DNA of 25,432 nucleotides from Flavonifractor sp963557075 (lineage in GTDB: Bacteria > Bacillota > Clostridia > Oscillospirales > Oscillospiraceae): assembly GCA_963557075.1 (NCBI GenBank), contig CAUWDA010000032.1, positions 1 to 25,432 of the forward strand, in the 5' to 3' direction. The notes beneath the pieces were generated by a model. It was not told where the DNA came from and made no database searches. It saw only the letters and a list, made by a program, of their open reading frames with translations. The position numbers and the translations under genes were made by a program. How positions within the stretch are numbered: position 1 is the first letter of the stretch; each line of letters starts with the position of its first letter. Below, piece after piece: positions 13,829-21,350 of the stretch.

Positions 13829-14686
13829 TTACTGGATCATTTCCTTGGCAAGCTGGTCCATCCGGCAGGCGTGGCGCTCCTTCTCCTGCGCCTCCTGAGC
13901 ACGGTACACAGCGTTGCGGTTCATCAGCTCGTCAAAATCCACCTGGTGGCCGTCAAAGTCGGGGCCGTCCACGCAGGCAAACTTCATCTGGCCGCCCACC
14001 GTGACCCGGCAGCCGCCGCACATGCCGGTGCCGTCGATCATAATGGGGTTGAGGGACACGATGGTCTTGATGCCGTAAGGCTCGGTGGTCTTGGCCACGA
14101 ACTTCATCATGGGGATGGGCCCGATGGCGATGACGGCGTCATAGTGGATCCCGGAGTCAATGAGCTCCTTCAGCTTCACCGTAACAAAGCCCTGCTCACC
14201 GTAAGAGCCGTCGTCCGTCATGATATAGCAGTGGTCGCTGACGGCCTTGAACTCCTCCTCCAGGATCACGATGTCCTTGGAGCGGAAGCCGGCGATCACA
14301 TCCACCTCCAGGCCCTCGCCGTGGCAGGTCTTGGCCTGGGGATAGGCGATGGCGCAGCCCACGCCGCCGCCCACCACGCAGACGCGCTTGGCGCCCTCGG
14401 GCAGCTCGGTGGGCAGGCCCAGGGGGCCCACGAAATCCTGAATGTGGTCGTCCTCGTTCAGGTCGGCCAGCAGCTCGGTGGTCAGACCCACCTTCTGGAA
14501 AATGATCGTGATGGTGCCCTTCTCACGGTCATAGTCGGCAATGGTCAGGGGAATACGCTCACCCTGCTCATCCAGGCGGAGGATGATGAACTGCCCCGCC
14601 CGGGCTTTCTTGGCAATCAGAGGTGCCTCTACCTCCAGCAGGGTGACGCTGGGGTTGAGGACCTTTTTCCGTACGATCTTTACCAT
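13829..14686 (-). CDS. nfnA: NfnA: FAD/[2Fe-2S] NADH-binding subunit of electron-bifurcating ferredoxin:NADP reductase
   Basis: This 285-residue ferredoxin-reductase-like protein is of the PyrK/SudB type. It has an FAD-binding barrel (GQFIILRL, then RIPLTIADYD), a nucleotide-binding lobe starting at VCVVGGGVGCAIAYP (about 102-116), and a C-terminal [2Fe-2S] loop with D218, C223, C226 and C238 (DGTGMCGGC, then FACVDGPDFDGHQVDF). One Asp plus three Cys is the ligand set described for Thermotoga NfnA. With NfnB the complex couples NADH and reduced ferredoxin oxidation to formation of two NADPH, supplying reducing power to a fermenter. The frame can start at a TTG three codons earlier, but the ATG at 14684-14686 has AAGAGG nine bases upstream and gives the usual MVKIVRK start. 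Promoter at 14823-14851. Confidence 0.9.
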   Translation of the reverse strand: MVKIVRKKVLNPSVTLLEVEAPLIAKKARAGQFIILRLDEQGERIPLTIADYDREKGTITIIFQKVGLTTELLADLNEDDHIQDFVGPLGLPTELPEGAKRVCVVGGGVGCAIAYPQAKTCHGEGLEVDVIAGFRSKDIVILEEEFKAVSDHCYIMTDDGSYGEQGFVTVKLKELIDSGIHYDAVIAIGPIPMMKFVAKTTEPYGIKTIVSLNPIMIDGTGMCGGCRVTVGGQMKFACVDGPDFDGHQVDFDELMNRNAVYRAQEAQEKERHACRMDQLAKEMIQ

Positions 14687-14822
14687 GTGATTCAACCTCT
14701 TCTTCTCTGCGGTCTGTCGTGCGGCCGCCTGTCAGGTACCGCTTCCAGCCATTCCAATTATGACTGACCAGTTTAGAATCCTACAGCCCCAACGGTTTGC
14801 GGCCTTCCAGTCATACAGACAA

Positions 14823-14851
14823 ACGATATCAGCTTTCCCCTGCTTTGTCAA
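14823..14851 (-). promoter_or_regulatory. Promoter of nfnAB with a long leader
   Basis: On the minus strand a perfect TTGACA (14846-14851) is 17 bases from TATCGT (14823-14828). The transcript would carry about 130 bases before nfnA. The leader includes complementary GGCCGC and GCGGCC segments, but I recognise no known riboswitch. Confidence 0.65.
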
Positions 14852-14896
14852 GCGGCAATCACCGCCTTTGGCGGATCATCCAAACAAATCCATCCT

Positions 14897-15796
14897 TTAC
14901 AGCGGCCAAAATACCCGAATAGCGAACATGCCATCCTCCAGTGACACCGCCACCCCGCAGCCCATCTGCTGGGTCAGCGTCTTGACGATGGCAAGGCCCA
15001 GACCGGTATTGCGGCCGGTGCGCATCTTGTCCGAGGTAAAGAACCGGTCGAACACCCGGGGCAGATCCTCCTCGGTCAGCTCGTCGGTCTGGTTGGCGAA
15101 GAGACTCACCACCTGCTCCCCCTCCCGATAGAGCCGGACAGTCATTCGGCCCCGGCCGTGGTCCAATGCATTGCGGATCAGGTTGGTAAAGACCCGCAGC
15201 ACGCCGCCGCTGTCCGCCTGCACCGGGGGAAGTCCCTCCTCCAGCTCCACCGTCATGTCAAAGCCCCGGTCGGTAAAGTCGTTGTAGAAAGCGGCCAGCA
15301 GACCGGACAGGCTGGCGTACAGGTTCACCGGCTCCCGCTCCAGGGGGTACTCGCCCCCCTCCAGCCGGGACAGGTCGTAAAAACCGGTGATAAGGCTCTG
15401 GAGGGCCTTGGCCCGGTTCTCCACCACCGACAGATACTCCATCCGCTCCTCCTCCGGCAGCCCCTCCTCCTCCATCAGCTGGAGGTAGCCCAGAATGGAG
15501 GTCAGCGGGGTACGCAGATCGTGGGACACGTTGGCAATCTGCTGCCGGAGGGAGCGCTCCCGCTCCTGCCAGCGGGAGCGCTCCTCCCGCCGGGTCTCCA
15601 GAAGCTGATTGACCTGCTCCAGCAGCGCCTCCGCCGCCCGGTTGGGCACCGCCATCCGCAGCCGGGCGGTGCTGTCAGTTCTAATCGCTTCCCGCAGCTG
15701 CTCGGTAGCACACCGCAGCGCCCGCCTCTGGGTCCACGCCCACAGGCCGAGCCCGACACTCACCCCACCCAGCAGGATACACAGTACGACCGCCAT
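14897..15796 (-). CDS. Sensor histidine kinase of the ABC exporter locus
   Basis: This is a 299-residue membrane histidine kinase. One N-terminal membrane span (about residues 3-22) is followed directly by a helical linker, then the dimerisation domain with phospho-acceptor H92 in ANVSHDLRTPLTSILGYLQ, and the ATPase domain with N box NLIRNALDHG, a DRFFTSD segment and G box TGRNTGLGLAIVKTL. There is no extracytoplasmic sensor domain, so it probably senses within or through the membrane or via the adjacent ABC permeases. The start is chosen at ATG 15794-15796, with AAAGGAG nine bases before it; the frame extends eight codons further. It is the last gene of a unit with the ABC ATPase and two permeases. 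Its likely partner regulator is encoded at 18441-19130. Confidence 0.9.
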   Translation of the reverse strand: MAVVLCILLGGVSVGLGLWAWTQRRALRCATEQLREAIRTDSTARLRMAVPNRAAEALLEQVNQLLETRREERSRWQERERSLRQQIANVSHDLRTPLTSILGYLQLMEEEGLPEEERMEYLSVVENRAKALQSLITGFYDLSRLEGGEYPLEREPVNLYASLSGLLAAFYNDFTDRGFDMTVELEEGLPPVQADSGGVLRVFTNLIRNALDHGRGRMTVRLYREGEQVVSLFANQTDELTEEDLPRVFDRFFTSDKMRTGRNTGLGLAIVKTLTQQMGCGVAVSLEDGMFAIRVFWPL

Positions 15797-15820
15797 GTGT
15801 CTCGCTCCTTTCCAGCCCAA

Positions 15821-15851
15821 GCGGGCGTGCCGATCTGACCGGCACGCCCGC
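15821..15851 (-). other. Strong intercistronic hairpin between permease and kinase
   Basis: A perfect 12-base GC-rich stem (15821-15832 with 15840-15851, seven-base loop) sits in the 68-base gap between the second permease and the kinase. There is no T-run after it on the minus strand, so it is more likely an RNA stability or processing element, or a partial attenuator, than a terminator. Confidence 0.6.
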
Positions 15852-15864
15852 GGGATATCCGTCT

Positions 15865-16608
15865 TTATTTGATCTCACACCGCTTCAGCCAGAGCAGTCC
15901 CAGCCCCGTGGTCGCCGCCAGCCACCCCAGACCGATGGACCAGCACCAGACCTGGTACGTCCAGGGAATGGGGTCAAACAAAATGTCTGGCAGCAGCAGA
16001 AACGCAGGCATCAGCACCGCCTGGAGCAGGCTGCTCATCCCCTTGCCGCTGAGCCCCGCGATCACCGAGATCAGAATGGGCTGGGCGAAAAAGGTGGCGA
16101 TATAGTAGAGGGAGATCCACCCCGCGGTACTGGGAATAAGCATGGCCATCGTATGGCACAGGCTGTACATCCCCCACCAAACCGGGAGGGCGCCCAGCAC
16201 CATGAAGCCCACCGTGGCCAGGGCCGCCAGATCCTCCGCCGAATTGTGGGGCAGCAGCAGCCAGCCCAGCAGCAGGTAGCCGCCGATGAGGAGCAGGCAC
16301 AACAGCACCCCCAGCAGCAGCCCGGCCAGCAGCTTGCCCAGATAGATCCGCCTCCGGGACACACCAAAGGAGACCTCATTTTTCAGCGTACCCTGGGAGC
16401 TGCCGTCCACCAGCTGGGCCAGCGGCGGCGCCACCAGCACACCCAGCAGCATGGTGGTGGTGCTGGCGAAAGCCATCTCAGCAAAGGTGTCCGCCGTCAG
16501 CATCAGGGCGGCAAAGAGGCCGGTCCCCATGAGCAGCAGAAGGAGCAGGAGGTACATTCCCCTGTTGCGAAAGGCCTTCCACAGCTCGGCCTTAATGTAA
16601 TTGAGCAC
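15865..16608 (-). CDS. ABC-2-type permease, second subunit of antimicrobial-peptide-type exporter
   Basis: The 247-residue polytopic membrane protein has about six hydrophobic segments. Near the middle of its first half lies the loop GTLKNEVSFGVSRRRIYLGK, which closely parallels the same loop in the neighbouring permease (MKNEVAYGIPRTRIYLGKLL). A second shared block is LLLPHN, later followed by LGALP. The two subunits are thus ancient tandem duplicates and probably form a heterodimer with the ATPase. The start is GTG at 16606-16608, with GGGAGGG seven bases upstream; the longer frame reaching 16731 would overlap the first permease heavily. Subunit size and two-permease organisation resemble lantibiotic immunity transporters (CprB/CprC, SpaE/SpaG); that specificity is inference. 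Confidence 0.85.
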   Translation of the reverse strand: MLNYIKAELWKAFRNRGMYLLLLLLLMGTGLFAALMLTADTFAEMAFASTTTMLLGVLVAPPLAQLVDGSSQGTLKNEVSFGVSRRRIYLGKLLAGLLLGVLLCLLLIGGYLLLGWLLLPHNSAEDLAALATVGFMVLGALPVWWGMYSLCHTMAMLIPSTAGWISLYYIATFFAQPILISVIAGLSGKGMSSLLQAVLMPAFLLLPDILFDPIPWTYQVWCWSIGLGWLAATTGLGLLWLKRCEIK

Positions 16609-16631
16609 GGCCTTCCCTCCCGGTCCCGCTC

Positions 16632-17387
16632 TCAGCGGATCTCTTTTTTGCGGAACGCCAGCACGCCCACCACCGTGGCGCCGGCCAGCACGCACAGGCC
16701 CACGATCCAGCACAGGCCCACATAGTCCCACTGGAAGGCCATATTGGGCAGCCGCTCCAGCATAACGGCGGGCATGAACTGGCGGATCACCTCAAACACA
16801 GGGTGGATCAGCATGCCGCACAGCTGGAACACAGAGGGCACCGCACCCAGCAGGGCCACCGCGGCGAAGGCGGCCAGGGTGGCGTTGCGCACCAGGAAAT
16901 AGCAGGCCAGCACCACGCCCTGGGCGGCCAGCCACAGAGGCAGGGCCCCGGCCAGAGTATAGCCGATCACGGCCAGGGCGGCTTGGTCGGCCTCGTTGTG
17001 GGGCAGCAGCAGCCAGCAGCCGCCCAGATAGGCTCCCACCATCACCACGGCGGCGATGAGGGCCGCCAGGGTGGACACCAGCAGCTTACCCAGATAGATC
17101 CGGGTCCGCGGAATGCCGTAGGCCACTTCATTTTTCATGGTATTGTGCTTATACTGCTCGGAAAAGACCATGTCGCCGGAGAGGATGGTGGCGTACAGAC
17201 CGATACTCATCAGCATGACGATGGTCGTGGCGGCGGAGGAGAAGTCCATCCGGCTATTCCCTTGGGACCAGGTGAACCAGCAGCCCCAGAGCATCACGCC
17301 CTCCAGAGCCAGAGCTCCCAGCAGAGTCAGGTAAAAATACTTCCTCCGGAACAGCTTATAACACTCGGCAGTCAGATAGTTACGCAT
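16632..17387 (-). CDS. ABC-2-type permease, first subunit of antimicrobial-peptide-type exporter
   Basis: The 251-residue membrane protein begins MRNYLTAECYKLFRRKYFY, the amphipathic start typical of this permease class, and has about six spans. The cytoplasmic loop SEQYKHNTMKNEVAYGIPR (residues about 78-96) is the likely contact with the ATPase. It shares several aligned blocks with the permease encoded next. I take ATG at 17385-17387, preceded at eight to nine bases by GGGGG; an in-frame GTG three codons earlier is possible. Either choice overlaps the end of the ATPase gene by 8 to 17 bases, consistent with coupled translation. Confidence 0.85.
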   Translation of the reverse strand: MRNYLTAECYKLFRRKYFYLTLLGALALEGVMLWGCWFTWSQGNSRMDFSSAATTIVMLMSIGLYATILSGDMVFSEQYKHNTMKNEVAYGIPRTRIYLGKLLVSTLAALIAAVVMVGAYLGGCWLLLPHNEADQAALAVIGYTLAGALPLWLAAQGVVLACYFLVRNATLAAFAAVALLGAVPSVFQLCGMLIHPVFEVIRQFMPAVMLERLPNMAFQWDYVGLCWIVGLCVLAGATVVGVLAFRKKEIR

Positions 17388-18300
17388 GGCGGACACCCCC
17401 GATCATGGACAGGAAGTAATCCTCCAGGTTGGCTCCCCGGCTCTCAATGGAGCGCAGGGCCACGCCCCCCTCCACCAGCACCCGGGCCACGGTCTGAGGC
17501 TGATCCAGGAAGCTGTACAGCCGCAGGGTGCCGCCGGGCAGCACCTCATAGTCCCTGGTACCCAGCTGCTGCTCCAGGAGCAGGGAGGCCGCGGCGGCGT
17601 CCTCCACCTGGACCTCGATACAGGCCCGGCATTTCTCCTCCAGAGCCTTGGCGCTGATCTGCTCCAGCATGACCCCCTTGTCGATAAAGCCGTAGCAGGT
17701 GGCCAGATTGGCCAGCTCGGGCAGGATGTGGCTGGAGATGAGAATGGTGGTCTGCTGTTCCCGGTTGAGCCTGAGCAGCAGATTGCGGAACTCCACGATC
17801 CCCTCCGGGTCCAGGCCGTTGATGGGCTCGTCCAGCAGCAGGAAGTCCGGGCGGTTCATCAGCGCCAGGGCCAGACCCAGCCGCTGCTTCATGCCCAGGG
17901 AGAAGTTTTTAAAGGCCTTCTTTCCGGTGTTCGCCAAATCGGCCTCCTCCAGCACCTGGTCTACCGTCCCCTTACCGGGGATCCCCCGCTGGATGCGGTA
18001 GTACTCCAGGTTCTGCCGGGCGGTGAGATAGGGATAGAAGCTGGGGGTCTCCACCATTACCCCGGTGCGGGAGCGCAGCTTCAGCAGGTCCTTCCCGGTG
18101 GCGCCGAAGAGGGATATCTCGCCCTCTGTTGGGGCGGTCTGTCCCGCGACCATGCGGATGATGGTGGTCTTGCCCGCCCCGTTGCGGCCCACCAGACCGT
18201 AGATCTGCCCCTTTTGTACGTTAAGTTCCGCCCGGTCCACCGCCAGGTGGGCGCCGTATTTCTTGGTCAGCCCTCGGGTGGCCAATACGGTATCTGTCAT
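17380..18300 (-). CDS. ABC transporter ATPase, bacitracin/lantibiotic-export type
   Basis: The 306-residue ATPase drives the two following permeases. It has the Walker A GRNGAGKTT (about 38-46), the signature FSLGMKQRLGLALALM, the Walker B LLLDEPINGLDPEG and the H-loop ISSHILPE, followed by a C-terminal regulatory extension of about 95 residues (ALEEKCRACIEVQVED onward) as in BcrA-type and lantibiotic-immunity ATPases. The family exports or expels antimicrobial peptides from the membrane. The gene follows a possible response-regulator site at 18399-18427. The Shine-Dalgarno match is weak (AAAGG about 12 bases before ATG). Order with neighbours is regulator, ATPase, permease, permease, kinase, similar in content to cprABC with cprK and cprR of Clostridioides difficile. 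Confidence 0.9.
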   Translation of the reverse strand: MTDTVLATRGLTKKYGAHLAVDRAELNVQKGQIYGLVGRNGAGKTTIIRMVAGQTAPTEGEISLFGATGKDLLKLRSRTGVMVETPSFYPYLTARQNLEYYRIQRGIPGKGTVDQVLEEADLANTGKKAFKNFSLGMKQRLGLALALMNRPDFLLLDEPINGLDPEGIVEFRNLLLRLNREQQTTILISSHILPELANLATCYGFIDKGVMLEQISAKALEEKCRACIEVQVEDAAAASLLLEQQLGTRDYEVLPGGTLRLYSFLDQPQTVARVLVEGGVALRSIESRGANLEDYFLSMIGGVRHA

Positions 18301-18372
18301 TGAGCATCAGCCTTTCTCTTGGGAGTCGCCGCCCTGTCGGCAGGACCGGCGTCTCCCTTGGTTTGTGATGCC

Positions 18373-18427
18373 AGTATACAGGCAAGTCAATAACCGGGCT
18401 TTAAGCAAAGGTGAAGAATGTTTAAAG
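18373..18427 (-). promoter_or_regulatory. Candidate activator-dependent promoter of the ABC exporter operon
   Basis: On the minus strand a good -10, TATACT (18373-18378), has no acceptable -35 at the right distance (AAGCCC lies there). Immediately upstream is CTTTAA...TTAAAG (18399-18404 and 18422-18427) spanning 29 bases, in an AT-rich patch. A poor -35 with a symmetrical site just upstream fits activation by an OmpR-type regulator, presumably the adjacent one. Confidence 0.45.
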
Positions 18428-18440
18428 TTGCGCTCCCGGA

Positions 18441-19130
18441 TCACAGGTCGCTCAGTTTGAAGCCGATGCCCCACACGGTCTTGATATACTCCGCAGGGCT
18501 GGCCTTGGCCAGCTTGGAGCGCAGGTTGGAGATATGGACGTTCACCGTGTTGTCGTCCCCCATATACTCCCCACCCCATACCTGCTGATAGAGCTCCTCC
18601 CGGGTGAACACCTTCTTGGGGTGCTCCATCAGCAGGGCCAGGATGCGGAACTCCCGGGCGGTAACGGCCACCGGCTTGCCCGCCGCGGTGACCGTCACCC
18701 CCTCTTTGTCCAGGCTCAGGTCCCCGTGGGTGAGCACCGCGCTGCCGCTCCCCCGGTCAAACTGCTTGTACCGGCGCAGCTGGGCCTCCACCCGGGCCAG
18801 CACCTCCATATTATCAAAGGGCTTGGGGATGAAGTCGTCCGCCCCCAGCCGCAGCACGTTGACCCGGTCCTCCAGCCCCGCCTTGGCGGAGAGGACGATG
18901 ATGGGCATGGTCTTGCGCCGGCGGAGCTGGGCGATGAATTCCTCCCCGGTGAGGCCGGGGAGCATCAGGTCCAGCAGCACCAGGTCGTAGTCATACTGCT
19001 CCGCCCACAGTGCGGCCTCGCTGCCCGAGTAGGCCGGGCGGCAGTTATAGCCCGCCCCGGACAGGATCTTGCACAGCAGATGATTGATATCCTGGTCGTC
19101 TTCCACCACCAGGATGTGACAGGTCTCCAT
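18441..19130 (-). CDS. OmpR/PhoB-family response regulator
   Basis: The 229-residue two-component regulator has a receiver domain (residues 1-118) with acidic pocket E10, D11 and D12 (VVEDDQD), phospho-acceptor D54 (VLLDLMLPG), S81 and K103 (FIPKPFD). A winged-helix DNA-binding domain follows (about 130-229), with TAREFRILALLMEHP, FTREELYQQVW and DNTVNVHISNLRSKL. AGGAGG lies eight bases before ATG. It follows rqcH by 23 bases and precedes the ABC exporter genes by about 140 bases with a probable promoter between. Its cognate kinase is most likely the one at the far end of the exporter operon, 2.6 kb away, since no other kinase is in the window. Confidence 0.92.
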   Translation of the reverse strand: METCHILVVEDDQDINHLLCKILSGAGYNCRPAYSGSEAALWAEQYDYDLVLLDLMLPGLTGEEFIAQLRRRKTMPIIVLSAKAGLEDRVNVLRLGADDFIPKPFDNMEVLARVEAQLRRYKQFDRGSGSAVLTHGDLSLDKEGVTVTAAGKPVAVTAREFRILALLMEHPKKVFTREELYQQVWGGEYMGDDNTVNVHISNLRSKLAKASPAEYIKTVWGIGFKLSDL

Positions 19131-19153
19131 ATACGCTTCCTCCTGCTCCCCCG

Positions 19154-20878
19154 TTATTTGACCCGCAGGCGGCGGGCCAGCTCGTGGTCCGGGTCCACCA
19201 CTGCGGTCTGATAGGTGGTGTACACCACCATGCCCGGCCGGGCCCCGGCGGGCTTCTTCACATATTTCACCGGGGTGTAGTCCACCGGCACCCGGGTGCT
19301 GTCCCCGGCCTGGGAGAAGGTGGCCGCCAGAATGGCCGCCTCGGTGAGACTCTGGGCGTCAGCCTCCCCGCCCTCCAGCCACAGGATCACGTGGGAACCG
19401 TGGATCTTCTGGGTGTGGAGCCAGATATCACTCTTGTAGGCCAGCTTGGTGGTGAGCTGATCGTTCTGGCTGTTGTTCTTGCCCACGGTAATGCGCAGCC
19501 CGGCGGTGGAACGGAACTCCATGGGCTTGCCCGCCACCCGCTTCTCCCGCTTGGCGGCTGTCTTGGCCCGACGGAGGTAACCGGTATCGGCCAGTTCCTG
19601 CCGGATCTCGCCCAGGTCCCGCTCCCCCTCCGCCAGCTGAATATTCTCCAGCACGCTGTTGAGGTACTCCAGCTCCTTCTCGCCCTTCCCGATCTGGATG
19701 GTGAGCATCTCCTCCGCCTTCTTGGCCTTGTTGTAGTCCTTATAATATTTGGCGGCGTTCTGCTGCGGGGTGAGCAGAGGATCCAGCTTGATGTCGATCT
19801 CAGCGCAATCCGGGTCATAGAAATTCTGGGCATGGAGCACCGCCATCCCCTTCTCCATCCGGTGGAGATTGGAGGTGATGATATCCCCCCGCTCCCGCAG
19901 CGTCTCCCGATCCAGCGTGGCCTCCAGCTCCCGCTCCTGATTGGCCAGCTTGCGGGCGGTCCGGTCCCTGGCGTTAGTCACCGCCTTCACCAAATCCTGC
20001 CCCCGCTGGTGCACCCGCTCCGCCGCTTCCCGGCGCTCATAGAAGCCGTCCAGCAGCGCGGAAAAGCTGTCCTGCCGGATGCTCTCGGTCTCCGGCCCGT
20101 ACTGGAGGATGGGCAGGAAGGAGAAATCCACCGGCTTGCCCTCCCGGACCAGCAGATATGCTGTAAAGTTTTTCTCCTGTACAGTTTTTCGCAGCTTGCA
20201 CAGCTCCCGGAACAGGCCTTCTCCGCCGCCGGCCCGGAATGCGATTTCCCGGGCAATCAGGGGCGAAAAGCCGGTAAACGTATCCATCAGCAGCTTTTCC
20301 GGCACTTTTCCCATGGGATCGTCCAACGCCGCCTTCAGCTGCACCTCTTCAATAGTAAAGGGATTTAGCTTGTCAGGCGGAGCGGGGGGGCGGTAGAACA
20401 AACCGGGCAGCACCTGCCGCTGTCCCCGGGACAGGTCGCCGTCGACGCGGCGGATACAGTCGATGATGCGCCCCTCCCCGTCCAGCAGGATCAGGTTGGC
20501 GGAGCGGCCCATGGCCTCCAGCACCAGCCGGCGCTCCACCCGGTCCCCCAGCTCGTCGATGGTCTCCAGCTTAAAGTCCAGGATACGCTCCATCGGCGGC
20601 TGGTTCAGCTCCAGGATGCGGCCGCCCAGCAGGTGCTTGCGCAGCAGCATGCAGAACATGGGGGGCTTGTCCGGGTTCTCCCGGTTCAGGGTGGTGAGAT
20701 GGGCCCGGGGGTGGCCCGGATTGGCGGAGAGCAGCAGTCGAAGGTTCTCCCCCTGGCCCCGGAGAAAGAGCACGATCTCATCCCGGGTGGGCTGGTAGAT
20801 CTTGTCGATCTTCCCCCCCACCACAGCACAGCGAAGCTCCTCCGCCACGGCGGTCAGGCACAGTGCGTCTAGCGGCAT
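19154..20878 (-). CDS. rqcH: RqcH/NFACT-family ribosome quality control protein
   Basis: The 574-residue protein has the NFACT layout: an N-terminal NFACT-N domain (MPLDALCLTAVAEEL through about residue 210), a helix-hairpin-helix part, a long coiled coil (about 290-440) and a C-terminal NFACT-R domain (AGLRITVGKNNSQNDQLT, SDIWLHTQKIHGSHVIL). Bacterial RqcH binds stalled 50S subunits carrying peptidyl-tRNA and recruits tRNA-Ala to add C-terminal alanine tails; older annotation calls it fibronectin-binding protein. The usual Asp-Arg pair at 97-98 in Bacillus RqcH, as I recall it, is Glu97-Arg98 here (PMERIL). GGAGGAAGAGG precedes ATG. Its start overlaps the mrnC end by 10 bases, tying it to a ribosome-maturation gene. 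Confidence 0.9.
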   Translation of the reverse strand: MPLDALCLTAVAEELRCAVVGGKIDKIYQPTRDEIVLFLRGQGENLRLLLSANPGHPRAHLTTLNRENPDKPPMFCMLLRKHLLGGRILELNQPPMERILDFKLETIDELGDRVERRLVLEAMGRSANLILLDGEGRIIDCIRRVDGDLSRGQRQVLPGLFYRPPAPPDKLNPFTIEEVQLKAALDDPMGKVPEKLLMDTFTGFSPLIAREIAFRAGGGEGLFRELCKLRKTVQEKNFTAYLLVREGKPVDFSFLPILQYGPETESIRQDSFSALLDGFYERREAAERVHQRGQDLVKAVTNARDRTARKLANQERELEATLDRETLRERGDIITSNLHRMEKGMAVLHAQNFYDPDCAEIDIKLDPLLTPQQNAAKYYKDYNKAKKAEEMLTIQIGKGEKELEYLNSVLENIQLAEGERDLGEIRQELADTGYLRRAKTAAKREKRVAGKPMEFRSTAGLRITVGKNNSQNDQLTTKLAYKSDIWLHTQKIHGSHVILWLEGGEADAQSLTEAAILAATFSQAGDSTRVPVDYTPVKYVKKPAGARPGMVVYTTYQTAVVDPDHELARRLRVK

Positions 20879-21282
20879 TCCTCTTCCTCCATCATGACGG
20901 CAAACAGTTCATTCAGCCGGTCCGTGCGGCCCTGGAGCCACAGCCAGCCGAACAGGGCCTCCAGCCCGGTGGCGGCCTGGTAATCCGCCCGGCTGGCATT
21001 CTGGGGCACGCTGTGGGGGCTGGTGTTGCGCCCCCGGCGGAACACGTCGTGCTCTTCCTCCTCCAGCATGGGGAGGATCTTCTCCACCGCCCTGGCCTGG
21101 GCGGGGGCAGCCACATAGCGGACGGTGGCCCGGTGGAGGCCCTTGGAGGTGGCCTTGCCGTGCAGGCACAGCCAGGAGCGCACCATCAGTTCAAAGACGC
21201 CGTCCCCCAGATGGGCCAGACCCAGGCTGCTGATCCCCCGGATCAGCTCCGGCTCTGCGTTCAGGTGAAAATAATCGATCAT
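20869..21282 (-). CDS. mrnC: Mini-ribonuclease 3 (Mini-III)
   Basis: This is a 137-residue RNase III-fold enzyme without a double-stranded-RNA-binding domain; in Bacillus it matures 23S rRNA. Seen: LAHLGDGVFELMVR with catalytic D27, the basic FRRGRN motif (81-86), and the second catalytic acid E108 in ATGLEALFGWLWLQG. The length is close to the Bacillus protein. The frame runs to 21333, but MIDYFHLN with GAGG about 11 bases upstream is a better start. It overlaps rqcH by 10 bases, so both are probably read from the promoter at 21322-21350, which coincides with the stop codon of the gene before it. Confidence 0.93.
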   Translation of the reverse strand: MIDYFHLNAEPELIRGISSLGLAHLGDGVFELMVRSWLCLHGKATSKGLHRATVRYVAAPAQARAVEKILPMLEEEEHDVFRRGRNTSPHSVPQNASRADYQAATGLEALFGWLWLQGRTDRLNELFAVMMEEEECR

Positions 21283-21321
21283 AGTCCATTCCTCATTTGT
21301 AACATAGGATCTTGTTTTGCC

Positions 21322-21350
21322 AGTATAACGCAAACGGGCACAAATTACAA
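21322..21350 (-). promoter_or_regulatory. Promoter of mrnC-rqcH
   Basis: On the minus strand TTGTAA (21345-21350) and TATACT (21322-21327) are 17 bases apart, a good match. The TAA of the -35 box is also the stop codon of the upstream hypothetical gene. The transcript leader to mrnC is about 33 bases. Confidence 0.75.

Noticed and set aside
12836..14767. Plus-strand open frame of 643 codons
   Set aside because: Antisense shadow of nfnB and nfnA, rich in His, Leu and Gly; caused by high-GC codon use.
14861..14875. CCGCC/GGCGG hairpin as terminator of the histidine kinase gene
   Set aside because: It is a five-base stem with no T-run on the minus strand; too weak to call.
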